Origin: Aquisalinus sp.
GTDB lineage: Bacteria; Pseudomonadota; Alphaproteobacteria; Caulobacterales; Parvularculaceae
Reading direction: 5' to 3'
Assembly: GCA_022763115.1 (NCBI GenBank)
Contig: JALEGJ010000020.1
Location: forward strand, 1-43,643
Length of the DNA stretch: 43,643 nt
Below are positions 1-6,318 of this stretch, piece after piece. The notes under the pieces were generated by a model. It did not search any database. It was not told the origin of the DNA and was given only the letters and a program-made list of their open reading frames with translations. Numbering within the stretch: position 1 is the stretch's first letter; every line of letters starts with the position of its first letter. A program made the translations under genes and the position numbers.

Positions 1-1
1 A

Positions 2-27
2 GAACATATATAGAACATATATAGAAC
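2..27. promoter_or_regulatory. Triple LexA (SOS) half-site array
   Basis: GAAC occurs at 2-5, 13-16 and 24-27, each pair separated by exactly seven bases (ATATATA both times). This makes two overlapping copies of GAAC-N7-GAAC. The established LexA operator of alphaproteobacteria is the direct repeat GTTC-N7-GTTC, which reads GAAC-N7-GAAC on the other strand. The spacers are entirely A/T, as expected for a promoter-embedded operator. The regulated gene most likely lies to the left of the window, reading leftward, because the nearest gene to the right ends rather than starts here. No protein evidence supports this; the call rests on the spacing match. Confidence 0.7.
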
Positions 28-106
28 AAATATATGAGAAAGTCAATTACTATTTTAGAATTCTTCGGTGAATAGTACTCCCGCTTCTCTGCGGCGATAG
101 TTCGGG

Positions 107-148
107 GCAAGCACACCCTAGGGTCCTGACCCTAAAGCACAGGCTTGC
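107..148. repeat. Nested inverted repeat with TAGGGTCCTGACCCTA core
   Basis: The core at 119-134 is TAGGGTCCTGACCCTA, with arms TAGGGTC and GACCCTA around a two-base centre. An outer pair, GCAAGC at 107-112 and GCTTGC at 143-148, can extend it into a larger foldback. The core overlaps the stop codon (132-134, read on the minus strand) of the small membrane protein gene. Fifteen bases of it recur at 23392-23406, again beside the stop of a minus-strand gene. There is no run of T on either side, so a classical terminator is not certain. Confidence 0.6.
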
Positions 149-404
149 GGGGGCGGCTTTTTTGCCGGTTACCTGACTGTCTGATCTTTTCTGCCCGCGC
201 CTGATGGCCAGCAACGCCCTCTGTTACAGGCCCTGCATTCGACCCACTGACGGAAAGACCGCTCAGGCGACGTGTGAGCGTATGAACAGAGCTCATCATA
301 TAAAGCACCAGCCCAAATGCGAGCACTGCAGCAAACCCCCAAAGCAGACCGCCGTGATTAGTCAAATCTTCGCTCAACAGGCTGAGAACTTCAGCTTCCG
401 ACAT
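132..404 (-). CDS. Small single-pass membrane protein, unknown function
   Basis: This 90-residue protein has an acidic N terminus (about residues 1-15), one clear hydrophobic segment (about 19-41, GLLWGFAAVLAFGLVLYMM) and a basic, hydrophilic tail rich in Arg, Lys and Gln. The likely topology is N-out with the basic tail in the cytoplasm. A purine-rich GTGGGG lies about five bases before the ATG. I do not recognise a family. A competing plus-strand reading at 204-497 has a composition unlike a real protein, so the minus strand is preferred. The gene stands alone, with the divergent amt gene behind it, and its stop codon lies inside an inverted repeat. Confidence 0.5.
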   Translation of the reverse strand: MSEAEVLSLLSEDLTNHGGLLWGFAAVLAFGLVLYMMSSVHTLTRRLSGLSVSGSNAGPVTEGVAGHQARAEKIRQSGNRQKSRPRKPVL

Positions 405-546
405 GTCTACCCCACTTCATACCATCACAATATGGATCGTTCCACATCGTTCAGAGATGCCAAAATGATTCTAAAACCGCAAGTGGAAAGTTTATAACCC
501 TAATAATTCCACATATACAGCATTTTCTGCTTTTATATATTGCGAT

Positions 547-560
547 GCACAATTTTGTGC
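547..560. promoter_or_regulatory. Dyad upstream of amt, resembling an NtrC box
   Basis: GCACAA-TT-TTGTGC is a 14-base dyad about 85 bases before the amt start. The classical NtrC site is GCAC-N7-GTGC; here the two half-sites GCAC and GTGC are six bases apart, one fewer. Ammonium transporter genes are commonly NtrC-activated, so the placement is suggestive. I do not see a clean sigma-54 promoter (GG-N10-GC type) between this site and the gene, so the identification is tentative. Confidence 0.35.
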
Positions 561-580
561 TCTAGCGTCGATCCCCGGAT

Positions 581-599
581 GCCTGCCCTTGCGGCAGGC
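581..599 (+). promoter_or_regulatory. Hairpin in the amt leader
   Basis: GCCTGCC at 581-587 and GGCAGGC at 593-599 form a seven-pair stem with a five-base loop CTTGC. It ends 25 bases before the ribosome binding site of amt. No T run follows, so it is not an intrinsic terminator. It may be an mRNA 5' stability element or part of a regulatory site. Confidence 0.4.
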
Positions 600-642
600 C
601 ATCACCAAAACAAAAGCAACCTTTGAAGAGGGGTATCACGCA

Positions 643-1962
643 ATGAAACTGAAACGACTTGGCTGGGCTCTGGTGCCCGCACTTTTACTGTCGGTCGGCA
701 GTGCACACGCACAGGAGGCGGTGACGCCGGACATTACGTTCGTCTTCAACACGCTCCTGTTCCTGATCATGGGTATGGTGGTCATGTTCATGGCCTGCGG
801 CTTCGCCATGCTGGAGGCAGGGTCTGTCCGCTCCAAAAACGCCGCCTCAATCTGCCTGAAGAACATCACGCTTTACGCCATTGCCTCCATCATGGTGTGG
901 CTGATTGGCTATAACGTCATCTATGGTGTGAGCGAGGGCGGCTGGATCGGCACCCTGGCCCCATGGAGCGCTGACGATACGGAGGCACTGGCCACAGGTT
1001 ACGCTGCTTCTTCAGACTGGTTCTTCCAGATGGTCTTTGTCGCAACGGCTGCTTCCATTGTTTCCGGTACGCTGGCAGAGCGCATCCGCCTGTGGCCATT
1101 CTTCCTGTTCACCGCTTTACTCACCGGGCTGATCTATCCAATCCAGGCTTCCTGGGAATGGGGCGGCGGCTGGCTGGATGCCCGTTATGGCTTCTCCGAT
1201 TTTGCAGGCTCGACACTCGTGCATGCAACTGGCGGCTGGGCTGCACTGGCAGGCGCCATCGCGCTGGGACCGCGCAAAGGCAAATACACGACCGATGGCA
1301 AGATCGTGACTTTCCACGGCTCATCCATGCCCCTGGCCACACTGGGTGTGTTCATTCTCTGGCTTGGCTGGTTCGGCTTTAATGGCGGCTCTCAACTGGC
1401 GCTCGGCTCCGTTGATGACGCGATCTCTGTCTCGAACATCTTCGTCAACACCAACACGGCAGCTGCCGCTGGCGTTATCACCGTCGTTGTTCTGTGTACG
1501 CTGCTAAAAGGCAAGATTGATCTACCCATGGTGCTGAATGGCGCAATTGGCGGGCTCGTCGCTATTACGGCTGAACCGCTGATGCCGCAAATCTGGCAAG
1601 CTGCGCTTATTGGTGCTGTGGGGGGCGGGCTGATCTTCCTCGCGACACCATTGCTGGAAGCGGCGCGTATTGATGATGTGGTTGGCGCTATCCCGGCGCA
1701 CCTTGTCTGTGGCATCTGGGGTACGATTGTCGTGCCATTTACCAATCCGGAAGCGACCTTCGTCGGACAGGGCGTCGGCATTGTCGCCAATGCGGTGTTC
1801 GTCTTTGCGATCAGCTTTGTCGCATGGATGCTGCTGAAATATACGATTGGTATACGCGCAGCAGAAGCTGATGAAGATGCCGGGCTTGATTCGTCCGAAC
1901 TTGGTCAGCCCGGATATCCGGAATTTACACTAAACCACCCGGCACCTGGCCTCGCGGAATAG
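643..1962 (+). CDS. amt: Ammonium transporter (Amt family)
   Basis: This is a 439-residue Amt/Mep/Rh channel that moves ammonia or ammonium across the inner membrane. It has a cleavable signal peptide (about 1-24, ending SAHAQ) as in E. coli AmtB, then about eleven membrane segments. The paired pore histidines are visible: His194 in LVHATGG and His353 in IPAHLVCGIWG. The ATG at 643 is chosen because GAAGAGGGG ends nine bases before it and it gives the signal peptide; an upstream TTG at 589 would start inside a hairpin. No glnK (PII) gene adjoins it, which is unusual because amt is often paired with glnK. A strong terminator follows directly. Confidence 0.95.
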   Translation: MKLKRLGWALVPALLLSVGSAHAQEAVTPDITFVFNTLLFLIMGMVVMFMACGFAMLEAGSVRSKNAASICLKNITLYAIASIMVWLIGYNVIYGVSEGGWIGTLAPWSADDTEALATGYAASSDWFFQMVFVATAASIVSGTLAERIRLWPFFLFTALLTGLIYPIQASWEWGGGWLDARYGFSDFAGSTLVHATGGWAALAGAIALGPRKGKYTTDGKIVTFHGSSMPLATLGVFILWLGWFGFNGGSQLALGSVDDAISVSNIFVNTNTAAAAGVITVVVLCTLLKGKIDLPMVLNGAIGGLVAITAEPLMPQIWQAALIGAVGGGLIFLATPLLEAARIDDVVGAIPAHLVCGIWGTIVVPFTNPEATFVGQGVGIVANAVFVFAISFVAWMLLKYTIGIRAAEADEDAGLDSSELGQPGYPEFTLNHPAPGLAE

Positions 1963-2000
1963 CCGCCAGCTGCCGCACCTTCCCTGAGAGAGAAGGAGAG

Positions 2001-2031
2001 AAGCCCTGCCAGACCCCGGCAGGGCTTTTTT
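2001..2031 (+). terminator. Intrinsic terminator of amt
   Basis: AGCCCTGCC at 2002-2010 pairs perfectly with GGCAGGGCT at 2018-2026 around a seven-base loop, followed by a run of T. It lies 40 bases past the amt stop and seven bases before the stop of the convergent fabI gene. Confidence 0.92.
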
Positions 2032-2037
2032 ATGGTA

Positions 2038-2859
2038 TTATTCCGTATCCATCTCTTCCGGCATACCGACAATATGGAAGCCCGCATCCACATGGTGCGT
2101 TTCGCCCGTGCAGGACTTGCCAAGATCTGACAACAGATAAAGCGCAGCACCTGCGACACCAGCGGGGTCCGTATTCTCGCGCAACGGGGCCCAAGCCTTG
2201 CCTTCAGACAGAAGGCTGCGGGCACCAGATATACCGCCCAAGGATAATGTCTTGATAGCGCCTGCTGAAATGGCGTTCACGCGGATACCCTTTGGCCCGA
2301 GATCGCGCGCGATGTAGCGGGTCGCGGCTTCCAGGGCCGCTTTGGCAACGCCCATAACATTGTAATTTGGAATGACCCGCTCTGAGCCAAGATAGGTGAG
2401 CGTAATCATCGAGCCACCATTCGACATCAGCTTTGCCGCACGATTGGCAGAATCAACAAACGAGAAGGCCGACACATCCATCGCGGTCTTGAAAATATCC
2501 CGCGTGGTGTTCTCGACGAAAGAGCCTTTCAGCGCATCCTTGTCAGCGAAGGCGATGGAGTGCACGAGAAAGTCCATCGTGCCCCATTGGTCCTCGATGG
2601 CCTTGAAAGTCGCCTCCATGGAGGCATCATCTGTGACGTCGCAATCAAGAATAATCGGCGCATTGAGGCTTTCGGCCAGCGGGCGCACCCGGCGCTCGAG
2701 TGCTTCGCCGACATAGGTGAAAGCCAGCTCTGCTCCTTGCGCATGAAGCTGCTGGGCAATGGACCAGGCGATGGAGTTCTTGTTGGCAACGCCCATGATA
2801 AGGCCACGCTTGCCTTTCAGCAGGTCTCCGGCAGGAAAATCAGTTTCGGCTTGGCTCAT
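2038..2859 (-). CDS. fabI: Enoyl-ACP reductase FabI (NADH)
   Basis: This 273-residue short-chain dehydrogenase/reductase catalyses the last step of each fatty acid elongation cycle, reducing trans-2-enoyl-ACP in the cytoplasm. The FabI-type cofactor loop GVANKNSIAW is at about 23-32. The FabI active-site set Tyr156 (LTYLGS), Tyr166 and Lys173 (NYNVMGVAK) is intact, with the Tyr-N6-Lys spacing that separates FabI from ordinary SDR enzymes. The start is supported by AGGAGA a few bases before the ATG. This is the drug target of triclosan and isoniazid-type inhibitors in other bacteria. It is a single gene with tRNA-Gly upstream on the same strand. Confidence 0.95.
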   Translation of the reverse strand: MSQAETDFPAGDLLKGKRGLIMGVANKNSIAWSIAQQLHAQGAELAFTYVGEALERRVRPLAESLNAPIILDCDVTDDASMEATFKAIEDQWGTMDFLVHSIAFADKDALKGSFVENTTRDIFKTAMDVSAFSFVDSANRAAKLMSNGGSMITLTYLGSERVIPNYNVMGVAKAALEAATRYIARDLGPKGIRVNAISAGAIKTLSLGGISGARSLLSEGKAWAPLRENTDPAGVAGAALYLLSDLGKSCTGETHHVDAGFHIVGMPEEMDTE

Positions 2860-2891
2860 GGCGGCTCTCCTTATTTCTTGTCTGGCCTTGC

Positions 2892-2919
2892 GTTATAAGC
2901 GCCGCGATCAGTCGGTCCA
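2892..2919 (-). promoter_or_regulatory. Putative sigma-70 promoter of fabI
   Basis: Reading the minus strand, TGGACC (2919-2914) is followed after 16 bases by TATAAC (2897-2892), matching the -35 and -10 consensus at four and five of six positions. It lies about 30 bases before the fabI start, between the tRNA and the gene. This is a pattern match only. Confidence 0.4.
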
Positions 2920-2942
2920 GCGTATTCTGGCAAGCACGTTGG

Positions 2943-3016
2943 TGGAGCGGGTAACGGGAATCGAACCCGTAACTTAAGCTTGGGAAGCTCGCGTGATACC
3001 TTTTCACCATACCCGC
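2943..3016 (-). tRNA. tRNA-Gly (anticodon CCC)
   Basis: Read on the minus strand, the 74 bases fold as a complete tRNA. The acceptor stem is GCGGGTA/TACCCGC, the D stem GTGA/TCAC, the anticodon loop TTCCCAA with anticodon CCC, the T arm ACGGG-TTCGATT-CCCGT, the discriminator T, and CCA is encoded (2945-2943). The outermost anticodon-stem pair is a C-A mismatch and the next a G-U. It reads GGG glycine codons. Confidence 0.95.
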
Positions 3017-3027
3017 AATGAAAGCGG

Positions 3028-3057
3028 CTTATGGGCCGCAGAAGGGCATTGCGTCAA
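3028..3057 (-). promoter_or_regulatory. Putative promoter of tRNA-Gly
   Basis: On the minus strand, TTGACG (3057-3052) is followed by an 18-base spacer and CATAAG (3033-3028). The -10 ends 11 bases before the mature tRNA 5' end. The -35 matches the consensus at five of six positions and the -10 at four of six. Confidence 0.45.
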
Positions 3058-3133
3058 GATTTCCTGCATTACTGGCTCACGGTGAGTTTATTGATCGACG
3101 GCAATCACCCGTTTGCAACAACAGCCAGTTGCT

Positions 3134-3150
3134 TTAGGGTCAATCCCTAA
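3134..3150. promoter_or_regulatory. Operator-like dyad before the radical SAM operon
   Basis: TTAGGG-TCAAT-CCCTAA is a perfect inverted repeat with six-base arms. It lies 43 bases before the ATG of the radical SAM gene, where a promoter is expected. It shares the TAGGGTC half with the palindromes at 119-134 and 23392-23406. A smaller perfect dyad, CTCAC-G-GTGAG, lies at 3076-3086 in the same divergent gap. Both could be binding sites for the operon's regulator; no regulator gene is adjacent. Confidence 0.4.
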
Positions 3151-3192
3151 TATCAGCCCATTTTGGGGGCGGCATCGAGGCAAGGCAGATTT

Positions 3193-4125
3193 ATGGCTGA
3201 CGGAACAGCATTGACGAAATGGGCAGATCCGGATTTTACCGCTGACGGGACACGCCGGGCAGCTGTGGGCTTGAAACAGCTGGAGACACTTTGGTTCAAC
3301 ACCGGAACCCTGTGCAACATTGAATGCGTCAACTGCTATATTGAGAGCTCGCCAACTAATGACCGTCTCGTTTATCTGACGCCGGAAGACGTTGCTCCGT
3401 ATCTTGCCGAAGCGAAGGAAATGGGCACGCGTGAAATCGGTTTTACCGGCGGCGAGCCGATGATGAACAAGGATATTATCCGCATACTGGAAATGACGCT
3501 GGAGCACGAATTCGAGACACTGGTACTGACCAATGCGATGAAGCCGCTGATGCGCCCGCGTGTTCAGGAAGGACTTTTGAACCTGAAAGAACGGTTTGGC
3601 AGCCAGCTGACACTGCGCATCAGTCTCGATCACTATTCCAAAGAGCTGCATGAAAAAGAACGCGGCAAGGATACATATCAGCCTGCGCTCGACGGGATGC
3701 AGTGGCTGGCCGAGAACGGCTTCACCCTGACCGCTGCCGGTCGCACCTGCTGGGGCGAGGATGAAGCAGAGGCGCGGCAAGGATATAAAAAGGTTTTTGA
3801 CTCAATCGGTGTGCAGATTGATGTGAATAATCCGGAGGCACTGGTATTGTTCCCCGAGATGAATGACGGTGGCGACCCGCCGGAGATTACGGTGGAGTGC
3901 TGGGGTATCCTCAACAAGAAGCCATCCGACATCATGTGTGCCTCATCCCGCATGGTTGTACGCCATAAGGGGGCAGGCAGAGCTGAAGTGCAGGCCTGCA
4001 CGCTTCTTGCCTATGATCAGCAGTTCAATCTGGGCGGGTCACTAAAAGAAGCATCGCAGCCTGTAAAACTGAACCACCCACATTGCGCGACATTCTGTGT
4101 ACTTGGTGGCGGCTCCTGCTCCTGA
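3193..4125 (+). CDS. Radical SAM enzyme with C-terminal cysteine-rich region
   Basis: This 310-residue protein has the radical SAM cluster motif C-x3-C-x2-C at Cys41, Cys45 and Cys48, and the SAM-binding GGEP at 86-89. Six further cysteines follow (186, 236, 249, 269, 298, 302, with 309 near the end); the final CATFC-x6-C pattern suggests an auxiliary iron-sulfur cluster of SPASM or twitch type. Substrate and reaction are unknown to me. The ATG at 3193 follows GAGG and AAGG; an upstream TTG at 3163 is less likely. The gene is six bases from a DUF938 methyltransferase and leads a four-gene cluster with a membrane hydroxylase and an exported YciI protein, so a modification pathway for a lipid, cofactor or peptide is possible. 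Confidence 0.85.
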   Translation: MADGTALTKWADPDFTADGTRRAAVGLKQLETLWFNTGTLCNIECVNCYIESSPTNDRLVYLTPEDVAPYLAEAKEMGTREIGFTGGEPMMNKDIIRILEMTLEHEFETLVLTNAMKPLMRPRVQEGLLNLKERFGSQLTLRISLDHYSKELHEKERGKDTYQPALDGMQWLAENGFTLTAAGRTCWGEDEAEARQGYKKVFDSIGVQIDVNNPEALVLFPEMNDGGDPPEITVECWGILNKKPSDIMCASSRMVVRHKGAGRAEVQACTLLAYDQQFNLGGSLKEASQPVKLNHPHCATFCVLGGGSCS

Positions 4126-4131
4126 TCTGCC

Positions 4132-4812
4132 ATGACTGATGCACCTTATCAGAAAGGCGAAAGCGGCAAGGAAATCGCACTGGAAGCGCGGGCCAGCGAA
4201 GCTGATCGCCTTTCTTCCCCGTCAGTGGCCCGCAACCGCGATGCGATTCGCGACGTTTTTCGTCAGTATATGCCTGATATGGGCGCATTACTTGAAGTCG
4301 GTTCTGGAACTGGTGAACATGCCGTTCATATTGCTGCAAGTCTGCCGGAGCTGACGTGGTTTCCGTCAGACCCCGATGCAACCTCGCGCGCAAGCATTGC
4401 TGCATGGGCCGAATATCTTGACCTTGCGAATGTTCATGCGCCACTGAACCTCGATGTTTCTGCTCAAAACTGGTTTGATCGTGTAGACATACCAAAGCCA
4501 TTAATCGGGATGATGTCCGTGAACATGATCCATATTGCACCGTTCGAGGCGGCAGAAGGATTATTCACTGGCGCGGGCGCATTGCTACAGCAAGATGGCA
4601 GGCTGTTCCTGTATGGCCCCTTCCTGCGAAACGGTAATACGGCTGATTCCAATCTTGCTTTTGATGAGAGCCTGAAATCCCGTGACCCGAGATGGGGCGT
4701 GCGCGACCTTGATCGCGAGATCATGCCCCTGGCAGCAGCGGCAGGCCTTACCTTGCAGAAAGTCATTGAGATGCCAGCCAATAATCTCTCGGTGATCTTT
4801 CATAAAAGCTGA
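4132..4812 (+). CDS. DUF938-type SAM-dependent methyltransferase
   Basis: This 226-residue class I methyltransferase-like protein belongs to the DUF938 family. The glycine-rich SAM loop EVGSGTGEH is at residues 55-63, with an acidic residue at the end of the second strand (SDPD). The block MSVNMIHIAPFEAAEGLF is characteristic of DUF938. It starts six bases after the radical SAM stop and has no clear ribosome binding site of its own, so it is probably translationally coupled. The substrate is not known for the family. The pairing with a radical SAM gene suggests both act on the same molecule, which is an inference. Confidence 0.85.
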   Translation: MTDAPYQKGESGKEIALEARASEADRLSSPSVARNRDAIRDVFRQYMPDMGALLEVGSGTGEHAVHIAASLPELTWFPSDPDATSRASIAAWAEYLDLANVHAPLNLDVSAQNWFDRVDIPKPLIGMMSVNMIHIAPFEAAEGLFTGAGALLQQDGRLFLYGPFLRNGNTADSNLAFDESLKSRDPRWGVRDLDREIMPLAAAAGLTLQKVIEMPANNLSVIFHKS

Positions 4813-4887
4813 TTGCAAGGTAACGTTGGCGCTTTGACATTCAGAACAGCCCGGCACAGGATTGCCACTAGCGGGAGGGAAAACGAG

Positions 4888-5787
4888 ATGTTGGAGAATA
4901 TCGTCAATACACTTGGTGGGGCAAACATGATCTGGTGGCTGGCCGGTGCCTATTTTGGCATGGTTATAGTGGAGAGGCTCTGGTACCTGATTACGCGACG
5001 CGGCGAATATAATAATGGCGATGCCTTGTGCAGTATCGGTCTTAATCTCATGAACAGCGTTATTGGCATGGCGGCAGGTATCCTTCTACCGCTTGCGCTC
5101 TATGTGCTCGTGTTTGAGAATTTCCGACTGTTTACCATATCGAACCTGCTTATAAGCCTGCCTGTTGCATTTATTGTGCACGAACTATCATATTACTGGG
5201 AACATCGACTGGGGCATCGGGTTGGCCTGTTTTGGGCATTTCATTCGATTCACCATTCTTCCAACGAGTTCAATCATACGACGGCGGCCCGCGGTTTCTA
5301 TCTGGATGGGAAACTACAGGCTGTTGGGGCACTGACAGCCGCTTTTCTAGGTGTGCCACTGATTGCCTATCTCGCGATTGTCGTGGTGAAGAGTGCTTTT
5401 GGCATCTGGAACCACGCGAGTTATGTGGGCAACCTCGGCTGGATGGAACAAGTCTTCGCGACACCGCGCAATCACATGGTGCACCATGCGAGCCAGCCCA
5501 AATATATCGACAAGAATTACTCCCAGGTACTGATTATCTGGGACAGGCTGTTTGGCACATTTGAGCCGTATGATGAGCGCCCCGTTGTTGGCCTGGTTCG
5601 GCCAGTGCATAATAATAATCCGTTGACTGCCCAGTTTGCCGGCTTTCAGCAGTTGTGGGATCGCATGAAAACAGCTGATAAATGGACCGACCGGCTGGCA
5701 TATCTATGGCACCCGCCCGAGTGGTCACATGATGGTGTATGTCGCAGTGACTGCCCCAAATATGCTGCACAGGCACAAGCTGAATAA
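4888..5787 (+). CDS. Sterol desaturase / fatty acid hydroxylase family membrane protein
   Basis: This 299-residue integral membrane di-iron oxygenase has the histidine clusters of the family in order: HELSYYWEHRLGH (His98, His106, His110), HSIHH (119-123), a single His in NHASYVGN (176) and HMVHH (196-200). These bind two irons that activate oxygen to hydroxylate or desaturate lipid chains or sterol-like molecules. Three to four hydrophobic segments precede and interrupt the clusters. The ATG at 4888 is supported by GGGAGG ten bases upstream. It is 75 bases after the DUF938 gene and 43 before the YciI gene. The substrate cannot be told from sequence. Confidence 0.88.
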   Translation: MLENIVNTLGGANMIWWLAGAYFGMVIVERLWYLITRRGEYNNGDALCSIGLNLMNSVIGMAAGILLPLALYVLVFENFRLFTISNLLISLPVAFIVHELSYYWEHRLGHRVGLFWAFHSIHHSSNEFNHTTAARGFYLDGKLQAVGALTAAFLGVPLIAYLAIVVVKSAFGIWNHASYVGNLGWMEQVFATPRNHMVHHASQPKYIDKNYSQVLIIWDRLFGTFEPYDERPVVGLVRPVHNNNPLTAQFAGFQQLWDRMKTADKWTDRLAYLWHPPEWSHDGVCRSDCPKYAAQAQAE

Positions 5788-5830
5788 CCACCGACAACAG
5801 AACAATGGGCCAAAATAAGGAGCGCATATT

Positions 5831-6310
5831 ATGAAAAACAAACACTTTTTTCCAAGTTCCATTGCCATTTTGTTGCTTGCACTACAAGGCCTTTCGGTAG
5901 CAGAAGAAAACAGCGAGCAGGTTACCTATGACGCAGCGCTTGCCGAAAAGCTGGGGGCTGATGATTATGGCATGCGGCCCTATATCTTCGTGACACTGCT
6001 GACAGGCCCTGCCGAGATTACCGATGCCGACAAGCGCAACGAGCTGTTTCGCGGGCATTTCTCCAACATGGGCAAACTGGCGGAAGAAGGTAAGCTGGTG
6101 CTGGCCGGCCCGTTCATGGAGGCAGAACCAAAACGCGGCCTGTTCATCTTTGACGTGAGTACAATTGAAGATGCACAGGCATTGGTCGAGACGGACCCTG
6201 CAGTTGCTGCGGGCATTTTCGAAGCTGAGTACACAAAGTATTATGGCTCCGCCGCGCTGAAAATGGTCAATGACATTCACGGCACCATCCAGAAATCAGC
6301 GATTGACTAA
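5831..6310 (+). CDS. Exported YciI-domain protein
   Basis: This 159-residue protein has an N-terminal signal peptide (about 1-24, likely cleaved after SVA) and a YciI-like ferredoxin-fold domain from about residue 50 (YIFVTLLTGP, GHFSNMGKLAEEGKLVLAGPF, GLFIFDVSTIEDAQALVETDPA). YciI proteins are small, usually cytosolic, and of poorly known or dehalogenase-like function; an exported form is less common. AAGGAG stands nine bases before the ATG. It closes the radical SAM cluster and converges with the patatin gene eight bases away. Confidence 0.8.
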   Translation: MKNKHFFPSSIAILLLALQGLSVAEENSEQVTYDAALAEKLGADDYGMRPYIFVTLLTGPAEITDADKRNELFRGHFSNMGKLAEEGKLVLAGPFMEAEPKRGLFIFDVSTIEDAQALVETDPAVAAGIFEAEYTKYYGSAALKMVNDIHGTIQKSAID

Positions 6311-6318
6311 CTGATAGA

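Noticed and set aside
204-497. Plus-strand 97-codon frame at the left end
   Set aside because: Its Cys/His-rich, non-hydrophobic translation lacks protein-like periodicity, and it competes with a minus-strand frame that has a clear membrane segment.
589-642. Upstream TTG start for amt
   Set aside because: It lies within a hairpin, lacks a ribosome binding site and would push the signal peptide inward. ATG 643 has GAAGAGGGG at the right distance.
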